A program made the position numbers and the translations under genes. The notes below the pieces were generated by a model that was not told where the DNA came from, did not search any database, and was given only the letters and a program-made list of their open reading frames with translations. 64,000 nt of DNA from Symsagittifera roscoffensis. Lineage: Eukaryota; Xenacoelomorpha; Acoela; Convolutidae. The stretch is from assembly GCF_963678635.1 (NCBI RefSeq), contig NW_026971067.1:1-64000 (forward strand), read 5' to 3'. Shown in pieces: positions 42,634-53,428 of the stretch; the first letter of the stretch is position 1, and every line of letters begins with the position of its first letter.

Positions 42634-45600
42634 TTAATCCTCTTTAAAATTATATTTTTTATTGGCATGATAAGGACAGTCTTTCACACTATATTTCTTC
42701 AAGTTTTGTGTCTCCTCATAGTCGGTCCTCATCGGCAAAGCGTAGCCAAGCTTCTTTCCACGCTGGATTGAAACCGTGGTGTCCAGTGTGTTCAACAACA
42801 CACTGACACACAGTCCGTTTCGCGTTACCGAAAAGCTCCGGTCTAAAATCACTGAACTCTGACTATTTGGATTCGGTACTAAGCAAACCTGTTTAGTATC
42901 ACTTAACGAATTTAAATTTCTCATTCTAAAAATTGCTACTACAGCTTGTCCTGGTTGTAATTTTACTTTTCTATCCAAAAAAACTGGTACCTTGTTTTCG
43001 TCTGTTATTATCCTATTAATTGGTCTCTTAACATACTTTCGGTCCGAGTTTCTAATCCGTATTAGACCGTTGTTCAAGTCAATCATCACGTCAAAATTCC
43101 TGACAAAATCTCTGCCCAAGATGAATTGGTCGGCGTCGTCCAGATTCTCTACCACCAGGAAGCTCATCGAAAGATCTCGTCCTCCCATGTGAAGGACCGA
43201 TATTGGTGTTCTTCCGGCTACGTAGATAGCTCCTCGATTTGCGGCGGCCAGTCGGAGATTCGTAGGAATCAGATCTTCCCGCGTGAAGCCCATTCTTTCC
43301 CAAGTTTTTATCGGCATCACACTCACTACCGCTCTTGTGACCAGAAGCCCTGTGACTCCGATTTTTGTTCCGTTGGTGTCGAGCAGATGTGCTGTCACAT
43401 CTGCTTCATATCCAATGTGTACCGCGTCTTGTTCCATCATGGCGTCATGTCCTATCCTGCGGACTTTGAGTTCCTCTTCGCCCAAATAGATCTGCCCCAT
43501 TTGGTCATCATCTGTTGTTACATAAGTCCTGGTGTAGATACTGATTCCATCCACGTTCAGCATTATTTGATACGGCCCATAGACCTCCAGGTATCGTCCA
43601 TGAAGTTTCTCCATGCGAGGGCCACCCGTCGTTAGTAGTGCTCGCACGGCTCTCGACTCGGTGCGTGGCTCCACCTGCCTCAGATAATCTGCATATGTGT
43701 CCAAATGCATCAAAGTGAACTCGGATGGTTCACTCAGATTTCTTATTACCTGGTGTCCAGCCACTGAGATTGTCGACTGTATCTTATTTCCTTGCGGCAC
43801 CATGCCGAACCTCTTACCGGAGATCACTTTAAGTTTCATGTTTAAACTGCTTGGTGCTTTCGTTTCTTCGAACTCCGTTGCTTCGAAGGTATTCAGTTGC
43901 TCCTGAAGCTTCTCATTTTCCAGTTCAAGTTTCACTTTTTGTTCGATCTCTTTCGTCACCATTTCCTGTTGTACTCTATTTAGAGCATCCCTTGCGGCTG
44001 CCTTATAATCGATCTTGAAGCCATCAGCCGCAGTTGCCGGTTCCGGCTCACGTGTCTCCTCTGTTACCGCTTGCATTTTCTTTGCCGCCAGCTTTTGAGG
44101 TTTATCCTTTCTGCGTGCCTCCGCTTCACTCAAAAGTCGAGCCTTGCTGGCTTTCACTCCTGACAAAGCTTCTTCATGTCTTGGATGCTTGATGTCTGCC
44201 ACTGCATCCCAGAATTGCGGACAATCTGATTCAAAATGACCTTCCAAGTTGCAAAAGAAACACCTCGGGCCGAATTTCGCAATTACTCCTCTCATGAAAT
44301 CCTCATGGTCCAATTCTGACGCATCTTCGTCCTCGAGGCTAAAGCCTATTGCTTTCATGCCTTGTTTGTAAGCTGGGCATGCTGACACATGATGGTCTGT
44401 TGAACTGCAATTAGCACAAGAGCGTCTCTTGTCCATATCATCCCTCGGTTTGTACCAATTGTTCCCTTGGTTTGCTGGTCCGTTGTTAAAATTTCCATAA
44501 TTGTTCTTGTAATATCCAGATCTCGAAGGAGGTTTCAACAAAAGATACTCTTTTGATTTGAGCCTCAATTCCTCCGGTGTTGGCGCATTGGTTGAAAGTG
44601 GCGTGTAATGCGTTGCTAGCATCGTAGGAAGTTCATCATTCTTCACACCATCGATGAATTTTGAGGCTACGGCCAAGTTCATCCTTCGGTTTGACTCGTC
44701 CGGTTGGCTGCGTTTTCTCAGCATTTCCAAATCATCGAGAAACTTGTCTATCGTTTCATCCTCTCGTTGCCTCCGTTTCTCGAAGCGCATCATCGCCTGG
44801 TGCCCCTGCACCCCTGATCCGAAACGGTTTAACAAGATTTCGAAGATTTTCTCAGCAGTGTCACGTTGGTATTGCTTCTTGGCCATGACACAGTTCAGGG
44901 CTGTCCCTTCCAAGTTGCTGGTGAGCGCCATGCATTCCTGTCTCTCCGACAAATCCTCTTCCTCGAAATGCAACTTCATTACCTCTATCCAGGTATCAAT
45001 ACAGTCATCAGATTCGTCTTTGTAGCATCTTGGTTTCTTAAAGACTCTTCTGGACTTCTCACTGCGTTCATTGGTTCTAGATAACCTTGTCAGGAATGTC
45101 TCCAAAGACCTGTTTAGGGGTTCAAATGCTGTGGCCATTGCCGTAGCATCCCTTGAGTGTCCCGCTTGAGTGTCCTCACACCTCGTCGAAGGCTCTGTGT
45201 GCGGTGCATCCCTGCAATCCGAATCACCGTGAGTGTTTCCCGCTTGGCCCACATGACTCCTCCTCGGGCTTGCATGCCCCCTGTTGCCGGAATCACTTCT
45301 CCCAGTCGCATGTGTGCCTTGCGTTGGTCGTTCGTTAGAGGTTTGTCTGTTCCCCGTTGAACTTCGGGCCCCATGCTCCATTACCCCTTGTGGCATGGCC
45401 TGATGAACTGCCCCTGCCTCTAGTGGATCCATACGTATTCCTCTTTTGATGTTCATTGAAGTTCACCCTCGGCTCCCTGCTGGGACCTCCCGAGTTCGGC
45501 TCTCCTTCTTTTGGTCCACTCTTGCTGCTTAGTAGCCCGTCCAACCTATCCATGATAGCCAGAGTTCGCCTCTCCATCATCGCGTCTATCTTTGTGTCAA

Positions 45601-46583
45601 GAGTCCCAAGAGACTGCTCTTGCTGAATTCTTAACTTCTCCATGTCGTCTCTTAAGCGTAACTCTCTCTGTTCCGCCTCTCTTGTCATTCGCGACAAGTT
45701 CCTCGTCATATGTTCATCCGTTCTTTCTTTCAAGCGTTTTTCGCTCCTGCCAACTTCTTGTCTGTTGCGGTTTATTTCTTCCCGCAGACTTTCTCTTTCA
45801 ATGTGAACTGCTCTTTCTAGTTCACTCATCCTTATTGACATCTGCTCGTTTTGTTCTCCTAAACTGTCCGCTATGTTGTTTAAGGCTTCCTCTAGTGCTG
45901 CTCCGTTATCCACGAGTGGCGTCACTGGTGGTGGTGTAACCCTGTCGGTCCCAGGTAGCTTCGTGCTGGTCGAGATCCGGGCCTTGACTCTCTGCTTCAA
46001 CGTCTTTTCATTATCTATTTCAGGATCCACTAACGCGTTGCCTAGCCCTCTGGTTCTACTCTCTCCAGGTTGTGGCTCTGAACTTGTCCTAATCGCGAAG
46101 TCTTTTGACTGGCCCGGTGTGTTTGCCTCTTTGCTTATCGTTGTCACTACACCAAATTTGTCCATGGTTCCACTCTCTCTTCCGATGTGTGCCTCACTCT
46201 CCTGGATCGAACTATTGAGGCTGACTTGAGGATCCAAAGTCCCCTTGCTCCTCTTCATCCTCTTCCTCCTGGGATTCAACGTAGTTTCCTGCTCCTCCTC
46301 CCATGCTGAATGGAAAAATGTTTCCGAAGGTGTTCTTCATTCTTTCTGAGAATGATGATGACGTTGTTTGTTTCCCAGTTCCGCCTGCCATCATAGTGTT
46401 GTCTGTCGGAGATATTCTAGTTGCCGCTACTTCAGTTGAGATGTCGGACAGTTCCGACATCTCCTCTCGATCCAATGTCCCGGTGGAAGTGGCAAAATCA
46501 TGGCCTTGTTCTACCGGAGTAGATTCACTCGCAAGCCTTCTGCCTGTCCCTTCCAGTCCATTTAGTTCCTGGTTGTCGTTCAT
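42634..46583 (-). pseudogene. E2 gag and protease (capsid, two CCHC knuckles, retropepsin-like domain)
   Basis: First ATG 46583 (MNDNQELNG). Three frames carry it: an acidic N-terminus to about 46212, a coiled-coil region to about 45350 (LERAVHIERESLREEINRN), then a clean 940-codon frame to 42634. The last has the capsid (FKKPRCYKDESDDCIDTWIE, LLNRFGSGVQGHQAMMRFEK), knuckles CANCSSTDHHVSAC and CFFCNLEGHFESDC, and a retropepsin-like fold (LLVTRAVVSVMPIKTWERMG, then FILGRDFVRNFDVMID). The catalytic DTG is absent: LVTRAVV stands where LVDTGAVV is expected, as if the Asp codon were deleted and Gly became Arg. The stop at 42634 is also secondary, since E3 runs through this point into RT. Confidence 0.87.
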
Positions 46584-47257
46584 GGTATGGTCCGTATTGA
46601 CCTCCACTTCTAACAGTTCTTTTCGCTCTTCTGAGGTCTTCTGACTTCTCGTTTCAACCGTTCTGCCTGAAACCGTCTACCCTTTATCAGACCGGGATCG
46701 CTTGATCCAATCCACAAAAGGATCGGTCATCGTTTTTCTTTGCTTTTCAGGTATGAATTTCCTAGAGCTATTACCTCGTTTTGGTATCCTTCACTTGTCT
46801 AGACTCATTCTCTATTTGTCACTTTCTAATGCCTATACACTTAACTCGATTGCTAGAGACCTTATAGTTTTATTAACAATAATAAGGACACAACACAATA
46901 AATTTCACAAGATTCTATTAAATAGTGACCACGAATCCCTGTTTGTTATCAGAGTACAATTTGTATAAAATTTATTCACACTAACCGATTATCGGTCGTA
47001 AGATTCGAAAACTAGCACAATATGATGTTATCAGTCAATTTTAAAGATAGTGTACTCACTACCCAATCAAGCACAGTTTACGTTGATTTAAAATCAAAAA
47101 CAAAAAAATATATATATATAAGGACAGAATATGAAAATCTCTATAAAAAAAAACGTATGTGTCTTGTACTCTTAGTCGGTCGCAGTACAATAGTCGAACC
47201 TGTCTTTTAAAGAAAAAGCTTTCCCTGCTCGGTGCTGCACCAAACAGACAAAATTTT

Positions 47258-47364
47258 GAAGGCAGTAATTTTCTCAAGTGGGCGTCTATAGCACCCACCG
47301 AGTACTGTGTTACCTATCTGCCTTCGGACTGCCCGAGCTAGACCTACTAAAATCCTCAGGGCAG
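47258..47364 (-). ncRNA. Conserved three-stem RNA module in the E2 leader
   Basis: Sense order: stem P1 CTGCCC/GGGCAG, then an enclosing stem P2 GAAGGCAG (47318-47325) with CTGCCTTC (47258-47265), with P3 inside it, GTGGGTG (47292-47298) with CGCCCAC (47278-47284). CTCGGTGGGTG and CCCACTTGAGAA are shared with two E3 modules, while P1 and P2 bases change on both sides and keep pairing. This is RNA-structure conservation rather than protein coding. It may be part of packaging, dimerisation or translation control. Confidence 0.7.
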
Positions 47365-47590
47365 TCACTTTTCCCAAAAACGTATTATGTTGCAATCCAC
47401 ACCAATGAATCACGCTCTTTTATATTTAGACTTAGTGTCGCGAATATCCGAGTTCGGACCTGTTTTGTTTTGGTCTGGTTCTTATTGAAAGGCAAGTTAC
47501 CAGTGCAGTCACTGATACCTAGCCTATGTGCTAATAACCTAATACCTCTCACTTTAGTCTTTCTTCCGTCTACTTAAGTCCTTTAATAAA

Positions 47591-47960
47591 ATAATACCCC
47601 TCCGGGTTGGCACAAATAGGACCCTTCCGGACTAATCGAATCTAGACCCCTCCGGATTGAGACCCCTCTGAGTTAGTTAATATAAGACCCCTCCGGATTT
47701 GGACCCCTCCGAATTAGCAACTATAAGACCCCTCCGGATTCGGACCCCTCCTAACTTGAAAAATTTTTGACCCCTCCGGATTGGGAGCCTTCCGGTTTTG
47801 TAAAAGCAGCTTTTCTTTCAACCTATACCCCTCCAGATACGTTCACCGATGCAATTTTGCTGTTTCAATTAACTAGGAAGGGTACGCACTACTTTCCTAG
47901 ACCCTTCCGGATTGAAGTTAAGCCTCTTATTTGACAATTCACACTAACGGTGAAGGGTCT
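47591..47960 (-). repeat. Scattered CCCCTCCGGATT units and paired ACCCTTC/GAAGGGT element
   Basis: On the plus strand GACCCCTCCGGATT-like units recur at irregular spacing from 47596 to 47800. At 47900-47959 GACCCTTC and GAAGGGTC form the ends of a 60-base unit able to pair perfectly over 8 bp. Related units continue at 48110-48145, 48470 and 48944-49018. E3 has the matching family as ACCCTCC...GGAGGGT. Confidence 0.7.
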
Positions 47961-48943
47961 TATCGCTCGCCTAACTTCGGTTCGCTTAAGCTTTTGCCGT
48001 GCCTTTAGCCTTCCCATTTCGTCTAGAACAGCCTAAAGTTACTTTATTCAACCGCTATTACCTTTTGGTAGGGGTATAAGGGCTTTTCTAAAAAAAAATT
48101 TTGTAAAACGTGAAGGGTGTACCCTTCCAAATTGAGGAATTTGCTAAAAACAATCTCAAAAAATTTTCACGCTTACTTTTCCGAAAAATTTCTGTCCTTA
48201 TCAGTAAGCTCGGCTAATTTCTGATCTATTGGTATCAAGATCAACTCGATATGCCCAGTAGTTCCAAAGTTATTAACCAAAACGTCTTTTTTCTAAACTC
48301 AAGAATTTTCTCTCTTATAGGTTCCGCCTAACTTTTTCCGCAAATCTGGTCCTTTCGACCTAAAAATTATTGATCCGAACTCAAAAGGCCTATACTCTTC
48401 TAGTTCAATTCAAAAGACCCGATCTAAAACGCTTTTGTAGAAAAAATTTGCAAAAAACTATGCTACCTGTACCCCTCCGGATTGATGAATCCACCAAATC
48501 AAACACGTCAAGTTCGATTTCTCTGCAACCCGGAAGGCTTTCGGGTAGCGGGTTTTAAAACTTGTAGATTCACTAGTGGACGTTGTCCGGACAACTATTT
48601 TTACTGTCGTAACTCAAAAATTTCAAAAAATTTTCTGAATTTATAGTGTTTCGTTTTCTCAAAAATCACGAAATTTCGGTTTTCGGTACCAAAATAGTTC
48701 CAACCACCTTCGAACTTAACTTAACCGGTTCTATCTATTATTGTAGTGCAGTTACGATGTAACACACTATTTTAGCGCTTTTTTCCGTTTCAAAAAATAT
48801 CGATATCTCAAAAATCGCGACTTGTGGGGGGATCAAAATATCGCTATTTTGACCTTAAAAACCGGTCTATTTTCGTTGTTTTTCACTGAAAAACGATGTA
48901 AGACTATTAATATAGGCTATATAAGTAATAATATTAATAATAC

Positions 48944-49018
48944 TATACCCCTCCGGGTTTGTTTAATATCCGAATTAAGGTGCTTAACTCGGATATTTGC
49001 AGTTCGGTGAAGGGTCAC
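48944..49018 (-). ncRNA. Leader hairpin unit of E2 with 14-bp inner stem
   Basis: The sense RNA can pair ATATCCGAGTTAAG with CTTAATTCGGATAT around a three-base loop (48967-48996; one G-U pair). It is flanked by ACCCTTC and GGAGGGGT ends. E3 51137-51159 has the same inner stem (CCGAGTTAAG with CTTAATTCGG) within ACCCTCC/GGAGGGT ends, so the unit predates the split of the two copies. Confidence 0.7.
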
Positions 49019-49480
49019 TACAGTGCAGCACTGTCGAGCCCCCCACAGATTACTATCTTAATTTTTGGACCAAAAGGGATACAAAACTTGTTAACGATAC
49101 CCAACAGTCGATTGTTGTTGTCGTTGAGCCTCTTCTTGTTGCTCCTTGTACTGCTTGCCGGATCAGTCTTCTCCCATGACCCTTCCGAATTGAGCGCAAA
49201 TCAGCTGACCCTTCCGGATTGAGCGCAATTTATCATTAACGTGCTTAAATGCTCAAATAACCCTACAGTACAAGCCTCACAAACGGGCCACAAAATTGAT
49301 CGTAACAATCCTGACTGATATAAATGCCTGTAACAACAATATATCCATCAACAACATTGATCACATGGGGGTTGGATCACATCTTGTCTGGGGGGATGAT
49401 TTCTACTGATTTTTTAGTTTTTTACCGTTTTTGGTTTTTTCGGTTATTTTTTATGTTTTTTGTTTTTCTTGGGTACTATA

Positions 49481-50364
49481 TGTGCCATTCTGCCAGACTG
49501 GCACAGCACAACCTTCCGGCGACGTAAAAAAGAACGACTAAAGGCCTTATTGACGAAAAAGCATTGCGAAGGAGGGTCGGAATGTTCTAGAATTTTTATT
49601 TTTAAAATTTCGATTGGAAGAAGAATATTTCTCAGAAATACGAAAAACGGCCATTTTGACTGAAAAAGTGACGAGAATCAGAACAACGACAGATATTGTG
49701 AAAAACAGTCGTACCAGAGACGGAAAATACGAAGCCTCTTATCGTGGCAACAACGCACGATAAGACACTTGTCAACAGATATTGGTGGAGAAGGAGGCTT
49801 CAGTGGGGGAAGAAATACACCACGGAACCCTCCCGGGACACGAATTATAAGAGATAAGAGCGTTATCTCAGGAATATTACGGGAGCGGAGGCTTGGTCCC
49901 CCAGAGACTGTTCTATGTGAAGGGACTGTGTAAACCAACTTTATAGCTGCTGTAACGTCATAGATCTCTTAATTAACACCGTTATTGTTTGATGTTTCAG
50001 AATATGAGTAGCTAGGAAAAGGAAAGGGTCAATCCATCTCCAATGGATTTAATATAGAACTGTCACACAAAAACATGTTAAAATAGGTTGTTCGAGCCGT
50101 GTTTTTAATGACAATCACGTAGTCTGAGGATTCGAGACTCAGCTATGTGGTTCTGTTCGCATGTAAACGAAAGCTGATCAAAAGTCGTTTGACTGATGGC
50201 CTAAAAATGGTAACTTTTTACTTAGCCCTAGACAGACCAGAAAATCAACTGGCAAGGTCGAGACGGTGAAAAACGAGTAGGATTAAGGTAACTGACGCCT
50301 GCCAGTCGTTAATAGGTACTTTTTCTACGCTCCGTCGCTGTGTAGTATTTGGGCGAATGTTACA
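49481..50364 (+). repeat. 5' LTR of E3
   Basis: The 884-bp repeat starts TGCCATTC (start within two bases; the sequence reads TGTGCCATTC from 49481) and ends GAATGTTACA. Its length matches E1 (881), though the internal sequence is largely diverged. Hairpins AATCCAT/ATGGATT (50031-50049) and GAGATAA/TTATCTC (49851-49869) sit at positions comparable with hairpins in the E1 and E2 LTRs. The partner LTR lies outside the window, so the ends rest on family comparison and the following primer-binding site. Confidence 0.78.
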
Positions 50365-50376
50365 TAGACGTTTTTA

Positions 50377-50391
50377 TGGCGCTCCTGGGTG
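50377..50391 (+). promoter_or_regulatory. Primer-binding site of E3
   Basis: TGGCGCTCCTGGGTG starts 12 nt after the LTR and is identical to the E1 site, although the surrounding leader has diverged. That conservation fits annealing to one host tRNA 3' end (discriminator G, isotype not assigned). Confidence 0.85.
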
Positions 50392-50513
50392 GGCCTGTCA
50401 AAGGCATAAGACCATCATGATCAGCAAGCGTTTCAGCGACGAACCCTCCGCTCCGGGCGTATGCCCGAGTTAGAGGCCTTAATGACCGTTATTGTACTGG
50501 GGGGAAGGTGCGT

Positions 50514-51657
50514 ACCCTCCGTCCAGTGCTATTTAGCTTTTTAACTTAGTTAACACCGAAAATTCCGGGGGCCGGAGGGTTAGGTGGGAAATCTAGAGCC
50601 CGCTTGTCCCGAGGTCCCAGGACCAAAAACAATTAAAGAGAAAGTGTAAAACCAAACAAAAATAGTGTATAACCAAGAAAAGGCCAAAAATAAAATTATT
50701 TTAAAACAAAAAAGTACAAAAAACAGTGAAAAAATCCAAAAAAGACCAAAAACAGTAAAAAATGTAAAGTGACAGTTTATATGTTATTTCCGGACGAGAT
50801 GTGATCTGACCTTCCTATTTGTTGTTGTTTCAGATTGATTTATATCGTTTCTGATAGAAAGATTGTATGTTTTGGTGAAGGGTTGGATACCCTCCCTCGA
50901 GTGTAATTTGAGTGTTTAAGCACGTTAATGGTGATTTTGCCGGTGGCCGGAGGGTAGAGTGGCAAGCTGATCAACGTGTTCCACACTCAACAGGGACATC
51001 AAGGACAACATCCGCAACGACTGTTGGGTATCGTTGAAGCAATTTTAGTATCGCTCGGGTACTATTTCGTTAAAACTTAAGTGGTGGGGGGCACGATTGG
51101 CGCGGTCCGATTGTACCCTCCATCGATTACAAATTTCCGAGTTAAGGGTCTTAATTCGGGTATTTTGGTGCAAAGGAGGGTATAGTACTATTCATTAACG
51201 ACTACTAATAGGTTATTATCCTTATTACATATTACTTATCTCCTAAATTAGACCCAAAAAACACCCAATTCTGTCGAAAATCATCGATTTTCGATCAAAC
51301 TGTAGACCCCCAAATTTTCGGATATCCGAGCTTTTCCGATAGGCAAAAAGCTTTTATATAGAGAGTAGCTACGTAGTTCGATCCCCTTCACTAAAAAAAC
51401 CGCGTGAGCAAAGACTCAGTAGAAGTTAGAAAAACGGAAATTTTTCGATCAAAATTTTGATAATTTTCTGTATTTTGTCAATCTGTTTTGGGGATCGAGT
51501 TTTTGAGTTTTTAGAGTTAGAGCAATAAAATTTTTTGCGTTAGGAGCGTGCTAGCATAACGTGCTCGGTTACTAGAGAAATTTTTGGGGAACCCTCCGAC
51601 TAGCTCCGTGGATAGAGCTAACGACTTAAGGTTTGGAAAAGGAAGGAATCGGAGGGT
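50514..51657 (+). repeat. Four ACCCTCC...GGAGGGT units in the E3 leader
   Basis: Each unit of roughly 67 bases has complementary 7-base ends: 50514-50520/50574-50580, 50889-50895/50949-50955, 51115-51121/51175-51181 and 51591-51597/51651-51657. End-to-end length is nearly constant at 67 while the interiors differ. Unit 3 has an inner stem CCGAGTTAAG/CTTAATTCGG. Unit 2 contains TTTAAGCACGTTAATG, shared with E2. Confidence 0.8.
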
Positions 51658-52340
51658 CCAAATTTGATAGTTTTTGGCCAAATTTTTGTTTCTAAACCAA
51701 TTTTGGTCCGGTTTTTTGCATTATTCCAGTGCGGTACAGGGCTACTACGCTCATTTCAAGTATTTTTAGGCACTTTCGACCGGAATTGCGGAAAAAGTCT
51801 TTCAGAACCTATACAGGTGGTGAAAAAAGGACATTTTGACGAACGCGTTTTTGGCGATTTCTCAAAGACTAGTTATCCGATCGGGATAATTTTGGTACCA
51901 TAATTCGACGTTTTTGACCACTTTTCCGAATCGCAACCGTTTTGGGGATTGATTATTTCGGAAAAGAAAAACTTTTTATCACCTTTTATCCTACTGGGAA
52001 GTTTGACCGAGTCAGCCAACCTAGTTTTAAGACAGGTAGACCGCTCCCAGAGGCTTTACTGCGGTGATATAACCCTTTTTCTTGATTTTGGGGGAACCCT
52101 CCGAAGAAGTGACCCTCCGGAGTCAGCTAAACCCCTTAGCAACCCTCCTTAGTGGAAGATTTCCACGAGATCACCCAAAGAAGTTAAAACAGCTCCCCTT
52201 AGAGCTCCTAGCTTGTTTTCGAAGCTAGTGGGAGAACATTCTAAGCGAGATCGAAAAATTTGAAAATTTTGGAGGTACCCTCCGAAGTAACCCTCCGGAG
52301 CGTATTAAGCATCTTATTGACCCTCCTTAGTAAATTTAGG

Positions 52341-52420
52341 GGGACCCTCCGAAGTAACTTGGGTGATTAAGGTACCCTCCGAAGTAACTTGGGTGATCAA
52401 GGTACCCTCCGAGGTAACCC
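52341..52420 (+). repeat. 30-bp tandem repeat in the E3 leader
   Basis: The unit GGTACCCTCCGAAGTAACTT plus GGGTGATTAA occurs from 52341 with period 30 (52341, 52371, 52401), the last degenerating into GAGGTAACCCTCCGGAG. It is part of a wider patch of ACCCTCC and CCGGAG motifs from 52090 to 52440. Confidence 0.85.
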
Positions 52421-52667
52421 TCCGGAGTGTCTTAAACCTTCTAACGATCTTCCTTATTAGAGACTTGAGTAAACCTTCTGTGGCAATTTGGGAAAAGGAA
52501 AATATCCATTTAATTTAAAGCATATTAGGATATTAGGCGCGCTTATTAGGATCATAAGAGTCCATCTTGACCCGGAAATTTGTGATCAACTTTGGACTCT
52601 AGATCGGGTGTATCAGAAGTACCCGAACAAAAATTTTTTTTTTTTGATTGTGATTTTGGTTGTGCGG

Positions 52668-52852
52668 TTGCCTTGAGCTAATTAATAGAAAAGTTCGGGC
52701 AATCCGGGAACAAATAAAGGAAGACCTCGGTGGGTGTATTAGGCAAATACACACCCACTTGAGAAGAAAAATTGTTCCCTACTCTCGTGCACTTGGAGCA
52801 GTCCGAGTGTGGGATAGCTTTTTCATAGACTTGACGAATTTTCGATCAGAGG
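52668..52852 (+). ncRNA. Three-stem RNA module, first copy in E3
   Basis: P1: TTGCCTTGAGCT with AGTTCGGGCAA. P2: GGGAACAA (52706-52713) with TTGTTCCC (52772-52779). P3: GTGGGTGTATT (52730-52740) with AATACACACCCAC (52746-52758), extended by CTC/GAG across a bulge. The second copy starts 185 bases later. P2 sequences differ completely between copies, yet pair in each. Confidence 0.78.
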
Positions 52853-53020
52853 TTGCCTTGAGCTACTTAGTAGGACAGCTCGGGCAATCGCAGGACACCT
52901 AAAAGAAGACCTCGGTGGGTGTATTAGGCAGATACACACCCACTTGAGAAGACTGTGTCCTGGGCTTCGTTCTTTCGGATCGTTCCGATTGGGGGAAGTC
53001 TTTTTCTTTAAGACTAAGTT
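52853..53020 (+). ncRNA. Three-stem RNA module, second copy in E3
   Basis: P1: TTGCCTTGAGCT with AGCTCGGGCAA. P2: AGGACAC (52892-52898) with GTGTCCT (52955-52961). P3: GTGGGTGTATT (52915-52925) with GATACACACCCAC (52931-52943). The conserved strand CCTCGGTGGGTG and CCCACTTGAGAAGA match the first copy and E2. Its downstream part (CTTCGTTCTTTCGGATCG) is not shared with the first copy. Confidence 0.78.
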
Positions 53021-53428
53021 TTATTTATCTATTTCTGAATCATCACTGCTTTTAACCAAAGATTGTTTGATTTTAACAACGCAGTGACTTGATAAGAAAG
53101 TGGCCGTAAATTGATACTGATGAAAGGTCGCTGTCACCTGTAGGATATTCTTATCTGATTATCGATTGTGTTTTGTGTGTCGATTATATCTTGTGGAAAC
53201 TTAGTGATACTGTTATACTATACAACAGGGTTGAGTTAGCATTATATCAATACTGGGTAGACCCTGTGTGTAACTTTAGCTGAGTCACTAGTTTAGTCGT
53301 GAGAGATCTAAGAGACGTTTTGATACTGACGGAATCGAGTAGGCAGCGTTAAGTGATTTAACTAGGTCTTGTTTGTGGTACGTTTGCATTGCCATCAAAT
53401 TACGAATATTTTCATTTTGTTAAAAACT

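Larger units (their letters stand above)
26159..49480 (-). mobile_element. E2: giant Ty3/gypsy-type retroelement, over 23 kb, 5' end displaced by E3
   Basis: The minus-strand order from the right is leader (49480-46608), gag-protease (46583-42634), RT-RNase H (42508-40619), linker, integrase and macro domain (39957-37270), intergenic with splice-acceptor-like site, giant ORF3 (36849-27909), 3' UTR, polypurine tract and 3' LTR (26159-27087). This is the only copy in the window that shows every gene. Comparison with E3 indicates that about 300 bases of leader, the primer-binding site and the 5' LTR are missing at 49480 because E3 inserted there. A complete E2 would be roughly 24.5 kb. Multiple frameshifts and stops make it inactive. 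Confidence 0.87.
46608..49480 (-). other. E2 leader (5' untranslated region), truncated by E3
   Basis: About 2.9 kb without genes. In sense order: an A-rich stretch (49395-49480), which aligns with E3 50650-50770; GATGTGATC and TTATATC patches shared with E3; a TTTAAGCACGTTAATG block (49220-49240); a 14-bp stem-loop (48967-48996); many TCCGGAGGGGT units (47591-48960); the three-stem RNA module (47258-47364); then AT-rich sequence to gag. Orientation and order match the E3 leader, proving homology despite divergence. Confidence 0.75.
50392..53428 (+). other. E3 leader (about 3 kb, structured, non-coding)
   Basis: No credible gene. Contents in order: hairpin-rich start (CGGGCGTATGCCCG near 50454), an A-rich stretch (50640-50770), four ACCCTCC...GGAGGGT units (50514-50580, 50889-50955, 51115-51181, 51591-51657), a dense ACCCTCCGAAGTAA repeat patch (52090-52440), two three-stem RNA modules (52668-53020) and AT-rich sequence up to the gag ATG. 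Such a long leader implies either internal initiation, splicing or heavy RNA-level function. Confidence 0.75.

Noticed and set aside
47591-47800. CRISPR-like array of CCCCTCCGGATT repeats
   Set aside because: Spacing is irregular, the repeats are short and variable, and the context is a eukaryotic retroelement leader.
49678-49938. Minus-strand frame inside the E3 LTR
   Set aside because: Short, antisense and within regulatory LTR sequence; no homologue in the E1 or E2 LTRs.
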